Assembly: GCA_947503625.1 (NCBI GenBank)
Contig: CANNEK010000001.1
Location: forward strand, 614,152 to 678,151
Direction: 5' to 3'
DNA: 64,000 nucleotides
From: an uncultured Kordiimonas sp.
GTDB taxonomy: Bacteria > Pseudomonadota > Alphaproteobacteria > Sphingomonadales > Kordiimonadaceae
In this document: piece after piece, positions 22,811 through 31,489 of the stretch
Position numbering within the stretch: the stretch's first letter is position 1
How the letters are laid out: each line of letters starts with the position of its first letter
The notes under the pieces: generated by a model
What the model was told of the DNA's origin: nothing
The model's input: only the letters and a program-made list of their open reading frames with translations
The model's database searches: none
Translations under genes and position numbers: made by a program

Positions 22811-23508
22811 CGAACGCGAGCCTTTCTATCCGTTAGGGTTTTTCAAGGTATCAAGCACTATGTGTCATAGCAACCTGCACTAGGTCAAATCAATGCTGAT
22901 AGCTCAAAATAAGCAACGAGCAAGCGCTGAGTACGCACCTACTCATAACCTGACAATCAAGAACGTTCATGGGCACGCCTTTTTGTTTAGAGAACCAATA
23001 GCCCTCTTCTGTCACTGAGTTGCCCTCGAGTGCTATGAGCCAACAGAGTAGAATAGCAGGCGTTAATTGCTGGCTGTTTTAGGTGTGACTGCCACATAAT
23101 ACCGTTACAACAGCGACATCATGGATACTATGCAGCAAGCGCACCTAAACAGGATCGCCTTCGTGCTTATAGTTGCACTGTGCCTAGAGCGCATTTGCGA
23201 GTATCCCCTGTTCCGCTTTGGTTAAAAGCAAACGCAGCCTCATTCAAAGCTGCCAGGACTTCAGCATGTAACAGAGGTCACAGAAGATTGTGATGGCATA
23301 CAAAACTTGAATAACATTCCATTTACATAAGCCGGTGCAAAGGCGCAAATCTAGAAGGCAACAGGAATTCCCGGTACGTTCAGGTCCATCTTCAGATATT
23401 ACACCGAGTCTCAATAACCAACACTCAATCCGATGAAGATGAACCTACTAATTCGGGTACGAATGCTGCGTGGTACTGGCTTGTCCAATGCCATTGTCTG
23501 CCGCTGGA
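22811..23508. other. 700-base stretch without a convincing gene
   Basis: The stretch holds the promoter side of the LytTR gene, the second copy of the QAHLNRI-type repeat (23136-23155, in an ATG-initiated frame of 34 codons, MDTMQQAHLNRIAF..., without a ribosome site), and a 7-bp stem overlapping the M19 gene end (GTCTGCC 23496-23502 / GGCAGAC 23512-23518). No longer coding frame with a start signal was seen on either strand. It may contain decayed coding sequence. Confidence 0.5.
23136..23155 (+). repeat. Short repeat, copy 2
   Basis: CAAGCGCACCTAAACAGGAT, in the same orientation as copy 1 at 20629-20648; the three differences are synonymous in the shared reading frame. The two copies bracket the epimerase-LytTR pair. 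Confidence 0.4.
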
Positions 23509-24669
23509 TCAGGCAGACCATACATCGGCAAGAGCACGCTTGAAATTGCCGCCAAGGATCAGGCCTATATCCTCGTTGGAATACCCCCTGCGGATCAGCC
23601 CTTCAGTGAGGTCATACATGCGCTTGGGGTGGTCGAAACCATCGGTATCGATCTTGTCCCTGAAGCTGTAACTATCTTTGTAGCCGCTCTTTAACGCGCT
23701 GTAGGCCGGTTCCGGAATATCGTCGTAGCCGTCCGGGTCCATGTCAGATCCGACGCCCAAGTGTTCCACGCCCACCAGGCGGGCAACATGGTCATAATGG
23801 TCAAGCATATGTTCGATGGTGGTCGGTTCCTGGTTCCGGATGAAATTCCGCACCCCAGTGATCCCCACAACCCCGCCGGATTTGGCAGCGGCCCTGATTG
23901 CTTCGTCCGTTTTGCAACGCGGGTGCCCCGGCACCAACGCACGACAATTCGAATGGGTGATCAAAACCGGTTTTTTGGAAAACTCAAACGCATCCAGTGT
24001 TGTCTGGTCACCACAGTGCGAGACGTCGACGACCATACCAACTTCATTCATCCGTTCAACCACCTGCACACCGTATGAACTGAGGCCACCATCCGAGCGA
24101 TCCGTGGCGCCTGTACCAATCAGGTTGCGGCTGTTGTAGGTCAGTTGGCAGACCCGTTGACCAAGGTTGTAGAACAGGTCGATGTCATCCAGCTCCTGAA
24201 AATGGTCGGCTGTCTGCAGGCCAAGGATGAATCCGATCTTGTCTTTGGCACGTACTTTTTCAAAATCCGCGATGCTGTCAACCCGAACGAGCAAACCCGG
24301 ATGCTCGCTTGCATAGCCATTATACCGCGCCATTATTGAAAAGGCTTCATCCCTGGTACCAACACCGATGGCCGGGTGGAAAACATCGATACCCATCGAA
24401 AGTAGTTTCGCCACATGGTCTTCATCCAGCACCATGCCATCAGCCCGTTTTGGCTCCTGACCAAATGCCGCGAGCATCATCGGCCCCAGCGGCGCGAGCA
24501 CAGACAACATATCAATCACGAGATTGCTGTTCACAAGGTCGATAGCACGGGCACTGTAGGTCGCCGCAGACTGCGCGAACACTCGGTAACTGCCCATATT
24601 AATCATTGGAAATGCTATTGCTGCCGTTGTGGCGCCTTTCAGAAACCGTCTGCGTGTTTGATTTTTCAT
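23509..24669 (-). CDS. Peptidase M19 (membrane dipeptidase family), Tat-exported
   Basis: This 386-residue protein has the Tat signal TRRRFLKGATTAAIAFP and belongs to the renal dipeptidase family, which cuts dipeptides and tolerates a D-residue on the C-terminal side. Family blocks seen are FILGLQTADHF, VVDVSHCG, ITHSNCRALVPGHPR and LGVGSDMDPDGY. The N-terminal HxD metal motif of canonical M19 enzymes is replaced by LVIDMLSVLAP, and the Glu of the GxEG block by Gln, so metal binding may differ. It is the last gene of the minus operon of D-peptide genes; GGAGG sits six bases before the ATG. Confidence 0.85.
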   Translation of the reverse strand: MKNQTRRRFLKGATTAAIAFPMINMGSYRVFAQSAATYSARAIDLVNSNLVIDMLSVLAPLGPMMLAAFGQEPKRADGMVLDEDHVAKLLSMGIDVFHPAIGVGTRDEAFSIMARYNGYASEHPGLLVRVDSIADFEKVRAKDKIGFILGLQTADHFQELDDIDLFYNLGQRVCQLTYNSRNLIGTGATDRSDGGLSSYGVQVVERMNEVGMVVDVSHCGDQTTLDAFEFSKKPVLITHSNCRALVPGHPRCKTDEAIRAAAKSGGVVGITGVRNFIRNQEPTTIEHMLDHYDHVARLVGVEHLGVGSDMDPDGYDDIPEPAYSALKSGYKDSYSFRDKIDTDGFDHPKRMYDLTEGLIRRGYSNEDIGLILGGNFKRALADVWSA

Positions 24670-24759
24670 TGCTATCCTCCGTCATTTTAGCGGTCATTCA
24701 GCCCTCAAGAGGCCAAACAACCTGAATAATTGCTGTTGGGCCGTACCGTTCCCAAGTCG

Positions 24760-26673
24760 TCAGGTGTGATATTGGAATCCAAGCAAGTTCCAATAGAAGT
24801 AAAACCAGACCATAAAGAGGCCCATGAAAGCGACGACACTGTTGCGCACCCGAGCCCAGACGCTGGTGAGCAAACCACCACGCCAGATCTCCACCGACAG
24901 ATAGGCTTGACAGAAAGCGGCGAGTGTTGCGATCAGCGGCAGTACAAGGCCGACTTTGAAAATTGTCGGGATTTCATACATCAGTGGCTGTATGCCGCCG
25001 CTGGCCGTGACAAGGACAACGATAAAAAACAGAAGGTTCGCTGAAGCAACTGCAATCGAGGCAAGGCGGGCCCTCTTTTCTATCCCTTGAGAAGCCTTGA
25101 AGGCATGCCATTGATAAGCCATGCGTATGAAAACTGCGGCAAACATCACTACGGACAACCCAAGCATTATGAATGTGAAGGACGCTGTTTCATAAAATGG
25201 CGCAGGAAACAGCTGCATCACACCGAGGCCATCAATCACAAATCCGGTTATTGCACCATCAGCATTCTCCTGAAATGCAATCTGCGTGTAGTCATCAACA
25301 GCCCGGAACAGGTTAGTATCCACTTCAACATAGCGGGTATCCCCGATCATCAGAGTGTTATCCGGCATCGCTTTAACAGTTGTACCTGTCAAGGCTCTCA
25401 ATATGGCCTCAATGCCACCAAAATTGTTTCGCCATGAATTGTAAATACCTGCGTATCTGGCTGCACGTTCGGCAAAATCAGCTGGCGGCTCGATATAGGG
25501 CACGTCACGCGGGAAGAATTCGTCGTAGAAGCCCTGAACAAAGGCGGTATGCGTCGGGCCTGCACCCGGACCGCTGAAGGAAGAATACAGCATGAAGTCT
25601 TCCTGCTTCGACAGCCCGAAATGGGAAATGAACACGGTCGTACCGCCATCGTGGCCATAGACATCAAGTCCTTCTGCCCCAAAATTTCTTTTGATGAAGC
25701 CAAGCCCCATGCCGTTAACCCGGTCATCATGAGCAAACCCTTCATCCACCATTTGCTGCAAGTTGTCTGCCTGCAGGATGCGCTTGCCGTTGTATTCACC
25801 GTCCCCCAACAGCGCGCGCGCAAAAATGGCCATATCATGGGCACTGGCCGCCAACGCTCCGGCAGGGCCAAAATTGGAGATAATCTCATAGTTTATCTCG
25901 ACATAGCCTCCGTTCTCATACCGATAGGCTTTGGCCATATTGGCATCAAGTTCTGGTGGCAACGGTTCAACGAAGCTGGCGTTTTTCATGCCCAGCACAT
26001 CAAATATATTTGTCTGCACATAGGTGTTAAAATCAACGCCAGAAATGTTAGCGACAATCAGCCCTGCAAGAGCCGTCCCCCAATTGGAGTATGAAGTGTG
26101 ACGGCCCGGAGGGTTGATGCGGTCTGGTTGATATTTGGCGAGCGCTTCATGCAAGGGAATAATCCTGTCAGGGTCATCGATAATCAAATAGCCCAGAAAA
26201 CCATCTTCAAACCCGCCAGTATGCGTCATGATATGACGCAGCGTTACAGGCTGGCCTGGCCAGGTGTCCTTAACCTCGAAAGTTTTCAGATATTGATTAA
26301 CATCTGCATCAAGGTCTAGCTGCCCCTGCTCAACAAGCTGCATCACAGAAATCCAGGTGAACAGTTTCGATATTGAACCAGGCCGGAACAGGCTGGTCTC
26401 AGGGTCAACGGGAGTTCGATTTTCCACGTCGATATACCCATACCCTTTGGCGAAAATCAGTTCACCATCCTTCATAACGGCAACCACGCCTGATGGACTG
26501 TGGTTCGCCTTCATCAACGGCTTGACGGCGCCATCAACAAATGCTTCTACAATCGCCGGGTTGGTCACATCTGGAACCTGCGCGAAGCTGGCTGCGGAGT
26601 TGACCATGACGGCAAGGCCAGCCAACGCCACAGCCAATTTTTTCAACATCAGAAATCTGTTCGAGTTTTTCAC
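24760..26673 (-). CDS. Exported serine hydrolase, beta-lactamase family (paralogue 1), with C-terminal membrane domain
   Basis: The 637-residue protein begins with a Sec signal peptide (about residues 1-31, AVALAGLAVMVNSAASFA). The penicillin-binding/class C fold follows, with catalytic SISK (Ser100, Lys103), tyrosine motif YSNWG and a third motif HDGGTT. A linker domain and four to five predicted membrane helices fill the last 170 residues, ending YFYWNLLGFQYHT. Family members include D-aminopeptidases, DD-peptidases and esterases; with its neighbours, cleavage of D-amino-acid peptides in the periplasm is likely. The GTG start has GAGGAAACCAAA upstream. Confidence 0.85.
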   Translation of the reverse strand: MKNSNRFLMLKKLAVALAGLAVMVNSAASFAQVPDVTNPAIVEAFVDGAVKPLMKANHSPSGVVAVMKDGELIFAKGYGYIDVENRTPVDPETSLFRPGSISKLFTWISVMQLVEQGQLDLDADVNQYLKTFEVKDTWPGQPVTLRHIMTHTGGFEDGFLGYLIIDDPDRIIPLHEALAKYQPDRINPPGRHTSYSNWGTALAGLIVANISGVDFNTYVQTNIFDVLGMKNASFVEPLPPELDANMAKAYRYENGGYVEINYEIISNFGPAGALAASAHDMAIFARALLGDGEYNGKRILQADNLQQMVDEGFAHDDRVNGMGLGFIKRNFGAEGLDVYGHDGGTTVFISHFGLSKQEDFMLYSSFSGPGAGPTHTAFVQGFYDEFFPRDVPYIEPPADFAERAARYAGIYNSWRNNFGGIEAILRALTGTTVKAMPDNTLMIGDTRYVEVDTNLFRAVDDYTQIAFQENADGAITGFVIDGLGVMQLFPAPFYETASFTFIMLGLSVVMFAAVFIRMAYQWHAFKASQGIEKRARLASIAVASANLLFFIVVLVTASGGIQPLMYEIPTIFKVGLVLPLIATLAAFCQAYLSVEIWRGGLLTSVWARVRNSVVAFMGLFMVWFYFYWNLLGFQYHT

Positions 26674-26742
26674 TTTGGTTTCCTCTTTTCCCGTCGTCGC
26701 GGGGCACAGAGTCAGGCACCGCGTTTTTCCGTGTTTGGGAGA

Positions 26743-28677
26743 CTAGTGGTATTGCCAGCCGATTATGTTCCAATAGTTGTAGAAAATGAGCATGAACACG
26801 GCTGACGCCGTCACCAGCGAATAGTGAACCCTGCGCCCTACCCGCCAGAAGTCTTCCCGCCAGGAAGTTACGGCGAAATACAACATGCCAATCGTGGCTG
26901 GAACCAGGAGGACCGGCATGATCAGGCTAACCTTCAGGATGGTTGGGATACTCTCGTAAAGCTCGACCTGATAGGTGGCAAAGATGCCAACAAATAAGAG
27001 AATAAACACAACATTGACGCCACTTGTGGCCATCGACAACCTGATGGCATTGCGCTCGCCCGCCTGCATGGTTTTATAGTCCTTGCGGCGATAGAGCCAC
27101 CCGGTCCAAACAGTAAAGAACAGGATGATGGAAACCAGAGGCAGGAGCATCTTGAAAACCGTTGATTCAAAAGCCGGTGCACGGCTCAAGCCCATGAACG
27201 GTATGAAATCAATGTACATGTCATGGATTTCCCCGTCAGCATTTTCACCGAAGGCAACTTTCATCCTGCCATCTACCTGACGAAACAGGTTGTCACCAAT
27301 CTCGACCAGTTGCACAGGTTCCTCGAACGCACTCAGAATGAGCGTGTTGTCACCGGATGGTGCCACGGTAAAACCACCGCTTGCGAGCCCCATTGCTTTC
27401 TCAATGGTACTGAAGTTCCGGCGCCAGAAAATATAGGTCCCGGCATACTTGTCGGCACGCTCGTTAAAATCACCTGGCGGTGTGATCTCTTGCAGCTGCT
27501 CCGGATAATATTGATCGTAGAAAGTTCTGATAAACTCAGTGCGACCTTTGGCGCCTGTGATGGTCTGGTAGGAAACAAAAATGCCGAGGTTTTCGCTTTG
27601 ATCGATCATCATGTCCGTGTGATACTGGAACGTATCGCCACCATGACCGATTAGCCGGTGGCCATTGATGTATTCTTCATAAAAACCATGCGCCATACCA
27701 CCCAGACGATCGTCGGGCTGGAACAGGACCGAATGCATCAGCCTTGCTGTTTCCGGCCTTAATATTTGCGCATCTCCCAAGGAACCGCCATTCAAGTGCG
27801 CCATCATGAATTTGGCCATATCAGCGGATGTTGATGCGACCGATCCGGCCGGGCGGAACCCGCCCAGAATTTCATACGGTTGAGGCTCATAAACGCCTGC
27901 TTCACGCTTATAGCCAATGGTCATGTCATCCCTGATGCTTTCCGGGAGCGGCTCGCGGAAAGTGGTATTATTCATACCGAGTGGTTCAAATATGTTTTGT
28001 TCGACATAATCGTCGAATGGAACACCTGAAACATTCTGCACGATCAGGCCTGCCAATACCGTTGCATAGTTGGAATAGGAGCCGTAGGCGCCGGGTACGT
28101 TTACGCGTTCAGGAACATATTTCGCCATGAACTTGGCAATACTCGCGTCTTTATCCGGGTCGTAATTTATGAGGTAGCCCAGCCCACCTTCTTCAAATCC
28201 AGCAGTATGCGTCAGCACGTGCTTGAGGGTAATTGGCTCATCAAATGTGTCAGGAATCTGAAAATCCTTCAGATACTCATTCACATCTGTATCGAGGTCC
28301 AGATTACCCTGCTCCAGCTGCTGCATGATTGCGGTCCATGTGAACAGTTTTGAGGTGGAACCGATACGAAACAGGGATTTGTCAGCAGTAACCGGAATGT
28401 CCTTCTCCCGGTTTTGCATGCCATACCCTCTCGCCAATATGACCTGGCCATCTTTCACGATGGAAACGGTCATTGCCGAAATGTCGAGCAGTTTGAACTG
28501 CGTCTCCATCATACCATCAACAAAGGCCGAAAGGTCAGGGTAAGGTTCCGGCGCGGCCGCCTCATTTTCAAGGTCTTGAGCTTGTGCGATTTTGGAACCA
28601 GCGCCACCAACAGCCACAAAAAACAAAACCAACAGGCTTAATACTGCCGCCAGAGCGGTCCTCATTATCTTAGTCAC
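26743..28677 (-). CDS. Exported serine hydrolase, beta-lactamase family (paralogue 2), with C-terminal membrane domain
   Basis: This 644-residue paralogue has the same layout: signal peptide (ALAAVLSLLVLFFVAVGGAG), catalytic STSK in FRIGSTSKLFTW, YSNYATVLAG, third motif GHGGDT, then a linker and C-terminal membrane helices ending FYNYWNIIGWQYH. A GTG at 28677 with GGGGAG seven bases upstream is the best start and removes an overlap with the racemase gene before it. It lies in the six-gene minus operon, 17 bases after that gene. Exact substrate is unknown. Confidence 0.85.
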   Translation of the reverse strand: MTKIMRTALAAVLSLLVLFFVAVGGAGSKIAQAQDLENEAAAPEPYPDLSAFVDGMMETQFKLLDISAMTVSIVKDGQVILARGYGMQNREKDIPVTADKSLFRIGSTSKLFTWTAIMQQLEQGNLDLDTDVNEYLKDFQIPDTFDEPITLKHVLTHTAGFEEGGLGYLINYDPDKDASIAKFMAKYVPERVNVPGAYGSYSNYATVLAGLIVQNVSGVPFDDYVEQNIFEPLGMNNTTFREPLPESIRDDMTIGYKREAGVYEPQPYEILGGFRPAGSVASTSADMAKFMMAHLNGGSLGDAQILRPETARLMHSVLFQPDDRLGGMAHGFYEEYINGHRLIGHGGDTFQYHTDMMIDQSENLGIFVSYQTITGAKGRTEFIRTFYDQYYPEQLQEITPPGDFNERADKYAGTYIFWRRNFSTIEKAMGLASGGFTVAPSGDNTLILSAFEEPVQLVEIGDNLFRQVDGRMKVAFGENADGEIHDMYIDFIPFMGLSRAPAFESTVFKMLLPLVSIILFFTVWTGWLYRRKDYKTMQAGERNAIRLSMATSGVNVVFILLFVGIFATYQVELYESIPTILKVSLIMPVLLVPATIGMLYFAVTSWREDFWRVGRRVHYSLVTASAVFMLIFYNYWNIIGWQYH

Positions 28678-28694
28678 AGCTTTTCTCCCCGGTT

Positions 28695-29678
28695 TTATCC
28701 CCAAAGCAGGGGCGCCGGCAAGCCGACCACCCCTCTATCCTTATATTCCAACCCGTTTTCGATATCCTGCTGCATCAACAACGGACCATCGATGTCAACA
28801 AATGTGCAAAATTGACCAATTACATAGGATGGTGCCATGGAAAGCGACGTGCCCATCATGTTGCCCACCATCAGGCCTTTTCCATCCGCCTGCGCCTGTC
28901 GGACGATTTGCAGCCCTTCGGTAAGTCCACCACATTTATCGAGCTTGATGTTAATGACATCATACCGCTTTGCCGCTGTCGCATATTCAGAAAGATCCAG
29001 ACAGGACTCGTCCGCCCCCAACGGAATCGGTGAGCTGTACCCCTCAAGCTCTTCGTCACCGCCACGCTTCAAAGGTTGCTCAATCATGGCTACGCCAAGC
29101 TTCTCGGTGTAGGGCACATATTCCTTCAACTCAGCAAAGCTCCAGCCCTGGTTGACATCGACAACCAACCGGGCGTCCGGCCGCGCTTTCTGGATGGCTT
29201 CCAGTCGCTCAATCGGACGGTCTCCGTCGAGCTTGATCTTGAGATTCTGGTATTTGGCATACCGTGATGCCTGTTCCGCCATCTCGGCCGGCGATCCAAT
29301 CCCCACGGTCGCTACAGTTGTGAGCTGATAGGGAGAAATGCCAAGCTCCTCCCAAATACTGGTGCGATTGAGCTTGCAAAGCAGATCCCACATTGCGCAA
29401 TCCAGCGCGTTTCGTGCCCCACCGGGCGGCAACAACTCCTGCAACTCTACGGGGCTGACAAAGTCATTGACCTGAGGAGCAACAGACTCAAGCTGCTCCA
29501 CAATAGTCTCCGCAGTTTCACCGGTATAGTAGACGCCAATGGCTTCACCCCGGCCGGAAACACCGCCTTTTGTCAGGGTCACCTGCACCGCGTCAGAGGC
29601 CGTGAAAGTGTGGCCCGTGATAGAAAACGGTACGGTGTAAGGATACGAAACTGTTTCGATTTTCAGCTCAAACTGCAT
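28695..29678 (-). CDS. dgcA: Enolase-superfamily racemase/epimerase, DgcA-like (N-acetyl-D-Glu racemase or dipeptide epimerase)
   Basis: This 327-residue protein belongs to the muconate-lactonizing subgroup of the enolase superfamily. The catalytic KxK motif is NLKIKLD, metal ligands lie in VVDVNQGWS, IEQP and LGADES, the second catalytic Lys is in NIKLDKCGG, and it ends with the specificity block DIDGPLL. Relatives are L-Ala-D/L-Glu epimerases and DgcA, which racemises N-acetyl-D-Glu. A dgcN gene 12 kb away in the same island favours DgcA, but dipeptide epimerase is not excluded. The ATG at 29678 (AAAGGA, seven bases) is preferred to 29702. Confidence 0.72.
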   Translation of the reverse strand: MQFELKIETVSYPYTVPFSITGHTFTASDAVQVTLTKGGVSGRGEAIGVYYTGETAETIVEQLESVAPQVNDFVSPVELQELLPPGGARNALDCAMWDLLCKLNRTSIWEELGISPYQLTTVATVGIGSPAEMAEQASRYAKYQNLKIKLDGDRPIERLEAIQKARPDARLVVDVNQGWSFAELKEYVPYTEKLGVAMIEQPLKRGGDEELEGYSSPIPLGADESCLDLSEYATAAKRYDVINIKLDKCGGLTEGLQIVRQAQADGKGLMVGNMMGTSLSMAPSYVIGQFCTFVDIDGPLLMQQDIENGLEYKDRGVVGLPAPLLWG

Positions 29679-29710
29679 CCGGTTGTCCTTTTCAAAGAGC
29701 ATGGACGACG

Positions 29711-31348
29711 TTACCTGCTATAGCCTGGCCCGCGCAGCACGACGCCGGGCGTCGCACCGGTGTGAATACCATCATCAAGAACCAACTCGCCGTTGACGAT
29801 GACATACTCGATACCGGTAGGCTTGGCGGTCGGCTCCGCCCATGTCGCTGTGTCTTCTATGATCTCCAGATCAAAGACGACAATATCAGCAGCCAGCCCC
29901 TCCCGTAAAAGGCCTCGGTCCGACAACCCCATGCGGGTTGCTGGCCACGACGTCATTTTGCGGATGGCCTCAGGCAGAGACAATACTTTTTGGTCCCGCA
30001 CATAGTTTGCGATGATCTTGGGGAAAGTGCCATAGCTACGCGGATGTGGAAGTCCCAGGTCATCGAGGTCCCCCTCCTTCAGGGCAGAGGCGGCGTCACT
30101 ACCGATACTGACAAACGGGCTCTGGAGAGCCAGGCGCACGTCTTCTTCGCTCATCATGAAAAAGAGCGCGAGTGGCCTGTTGGGCTGAGCCTCCAGCAAG
30201 ATATCCCAGGCGATATCAGCTGGGTCACGCCCTAGCACCTCTCCAATCTCCTGAAAGTTTTTGCCATGAAACTGAGTGTAGGCTTCGAGGTAAGAATTTG
30301 CCAAAACCACATTTTTCCAGCCGCCAGAAGAATAGACCAGATTCGTCCACTCCGGCGCCGGGCCGGCTGCCAGTTCCTGCTTCATCCGCGTGCGCATGTC
30401 AGGGTCCTGGAACCACGCCACGGCCTGCTCGACACCTTCCGCATACACCCAGTTGGGTGCAGTTATCTCAAGTCCGGTGCCCCCTGCCACATAGGGATAG
30501 ACATCAGCGCCAACATTGACACCTCTTTGCCGGGCGGCCGCCATCAATTCGAGCGCCTTAGGCATATCCTTGCCCCAGTTAGGATAGAAGGCAGCCTTCA
30601 AGTGAAAAATTTCAACCCCTGCCCCGCTCTCTTCGCCAATGCGGATGGCTTCAGCGACGGCTTCGAGGAACATTGAGCTTTCATCCCGAATGTGGCTTGC
30701 ATAAATGCCATCATACTCTGCCGCCACTTTCGCCAACTCGATCAGGTTTTCGGTTTTGTGATAGGCAGACGGCGGGTAAATGAGCGCCGTGGTAATTCCC
30801 ATCGCGCCCGCTTCCATCGCCTGAGCAACAAGCGACTTCATTTCCTCCAGCTGACCCGGCGTTGGGTCAGTTGCTGAATCGCCCAATACAGCGACCCGCG
30901 CCTGTGTCGCGCTATAGTAGGTGCCAAAGTTGACCGAGATGCCCTTGTTGTCCAGCTCTGTAAAATAAGCATCGATTTCGGCAGCTGGAACAACAGTACC
31001 CCCCTCACCACCAATCAGGGTTGTTACACCCATGTTGATCTTGTTGGGGGCAAAGCCGACCTCCCGAAGCGCCCGCCCTGATTGGTCCATCATGTCAATC
31101 CAGCCTGGGGACACATATTTGCCGGACGCATCTATTTCGCGGAGCCCTGAGCCGGTTACGCGCCCGATTTTGACAATTTTGCCGTCCTGAATTGCAATGT
31201 CGGCATGCACCCAGGGATTGCCGGCACCATCAAGCACTCGCGCGCCTCTTATCACAATATCATGGCCGCTCTCTGCCAAAGCGGGCGCAAAGCCCGCCAA
31301 CAGGAACATGATTAAAAAAGCGCTGAGCACGCTACGCAAAAGCATCAT
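29711..31348 (-). CDS. Exported amidohydrolase, N-acyl-D-amino-acid deacylase family (paralogue 1)
   Basis: This 545-residue protein starts MMLLRSVLSAFLIMFLLAGF, a signal peptide ending near ALAES. The family core begins DIVIRGARVLDGAGNPWVHADIAI. Motifs include YASHIRDES, EIFHLKAAF and SIGSDAASAL, and a C-terminal ADIVVFD strand. The usual HxH metal pair after PGxID is replaced by IDMMDQSG, and the Cys of D-aminoacylase is Glu (GGEGGT), so metal content may differ. The family releases D-amino acids from N-acyl-D-amino acids or D-aspartyl/glutamyl amides. The frame extends 36 codons upstream of the signal peptide, but those residues look non-coding. Confidence 0.78.
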   Translation of the reverse strand: MMLLRSVLSAFLIMFLLAGFAPALAESGHDIVIRGARVLDGAGNPWVHADIAIQDGKIVKIGRVTGSGLREIDASGKYVSPGWIDMMDQSGRALREVGFAPNKINMGVTTLIGGEGGTVVPAAEIDAYFTELDNKGISVNFGTYYSATQARVAVLGDSATDPTPGQLEEMKSLVAQAMEAGAMGITTALIYPPSAYHKTENLIELAKVAAEYDGIYASHIRDESSMFLEAVAEAIRIGEESGAGVEIFHLKAAFYPNWGKDMPKALELMAAARQRGVNVGADVYPYVAGGTGLEITAPNWVYAEGVEQAVAWFQDPDMRTRMKQELAAGPAPEWTNLVYSSGGWKNVVLANSYLEAYTQFHGKNFQEIGEVLGRDPADIAWDILLEAQPNRPLALFFMMSEEDVRLALQSPFVSIGSDAASALKEGDLDDLGLPHPRSYGTFPKIIANYVRDQKVLSLPEAIRKMTSWPATRMGLSDRGLLREGLAADIVVFDLEIIEDTATWAEPTAKPTGIEYVIVNGELVLDDGIHTGATPGVVLRGPGYSR

Positions 31349-31489
31349 TTTGTCCGCTCTCAATCTTGGCAACGACAATGGTTGCCAGCACATTTTTGTC
31401 GTACACACCGAATTCATTTCCTCCGGAGCCCCTCGGACTGTGGTGACTGAATACACCTGCCGAGGGTTTTCCCGAGAGAGTAGCCGACG

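Noticed and set aside
23136-23230. 34-codon frame beginning MDTMQQAHLNRI as a gene
   Set aside because: No ribosome site and only a short conserved piece; kept as a possible gene remnant rather than a CDS.
23470-23694. 74-residue plus-strand frame opposite the M19 gene end
   Set aside because: Shadow of the M19 gene; no start signal.
31349-31456. 36-codon extension of the deacylase paralogue 1 frame
   Set aside because: It precedes the natural signal peptide start at 31348 and has no signal of its own.
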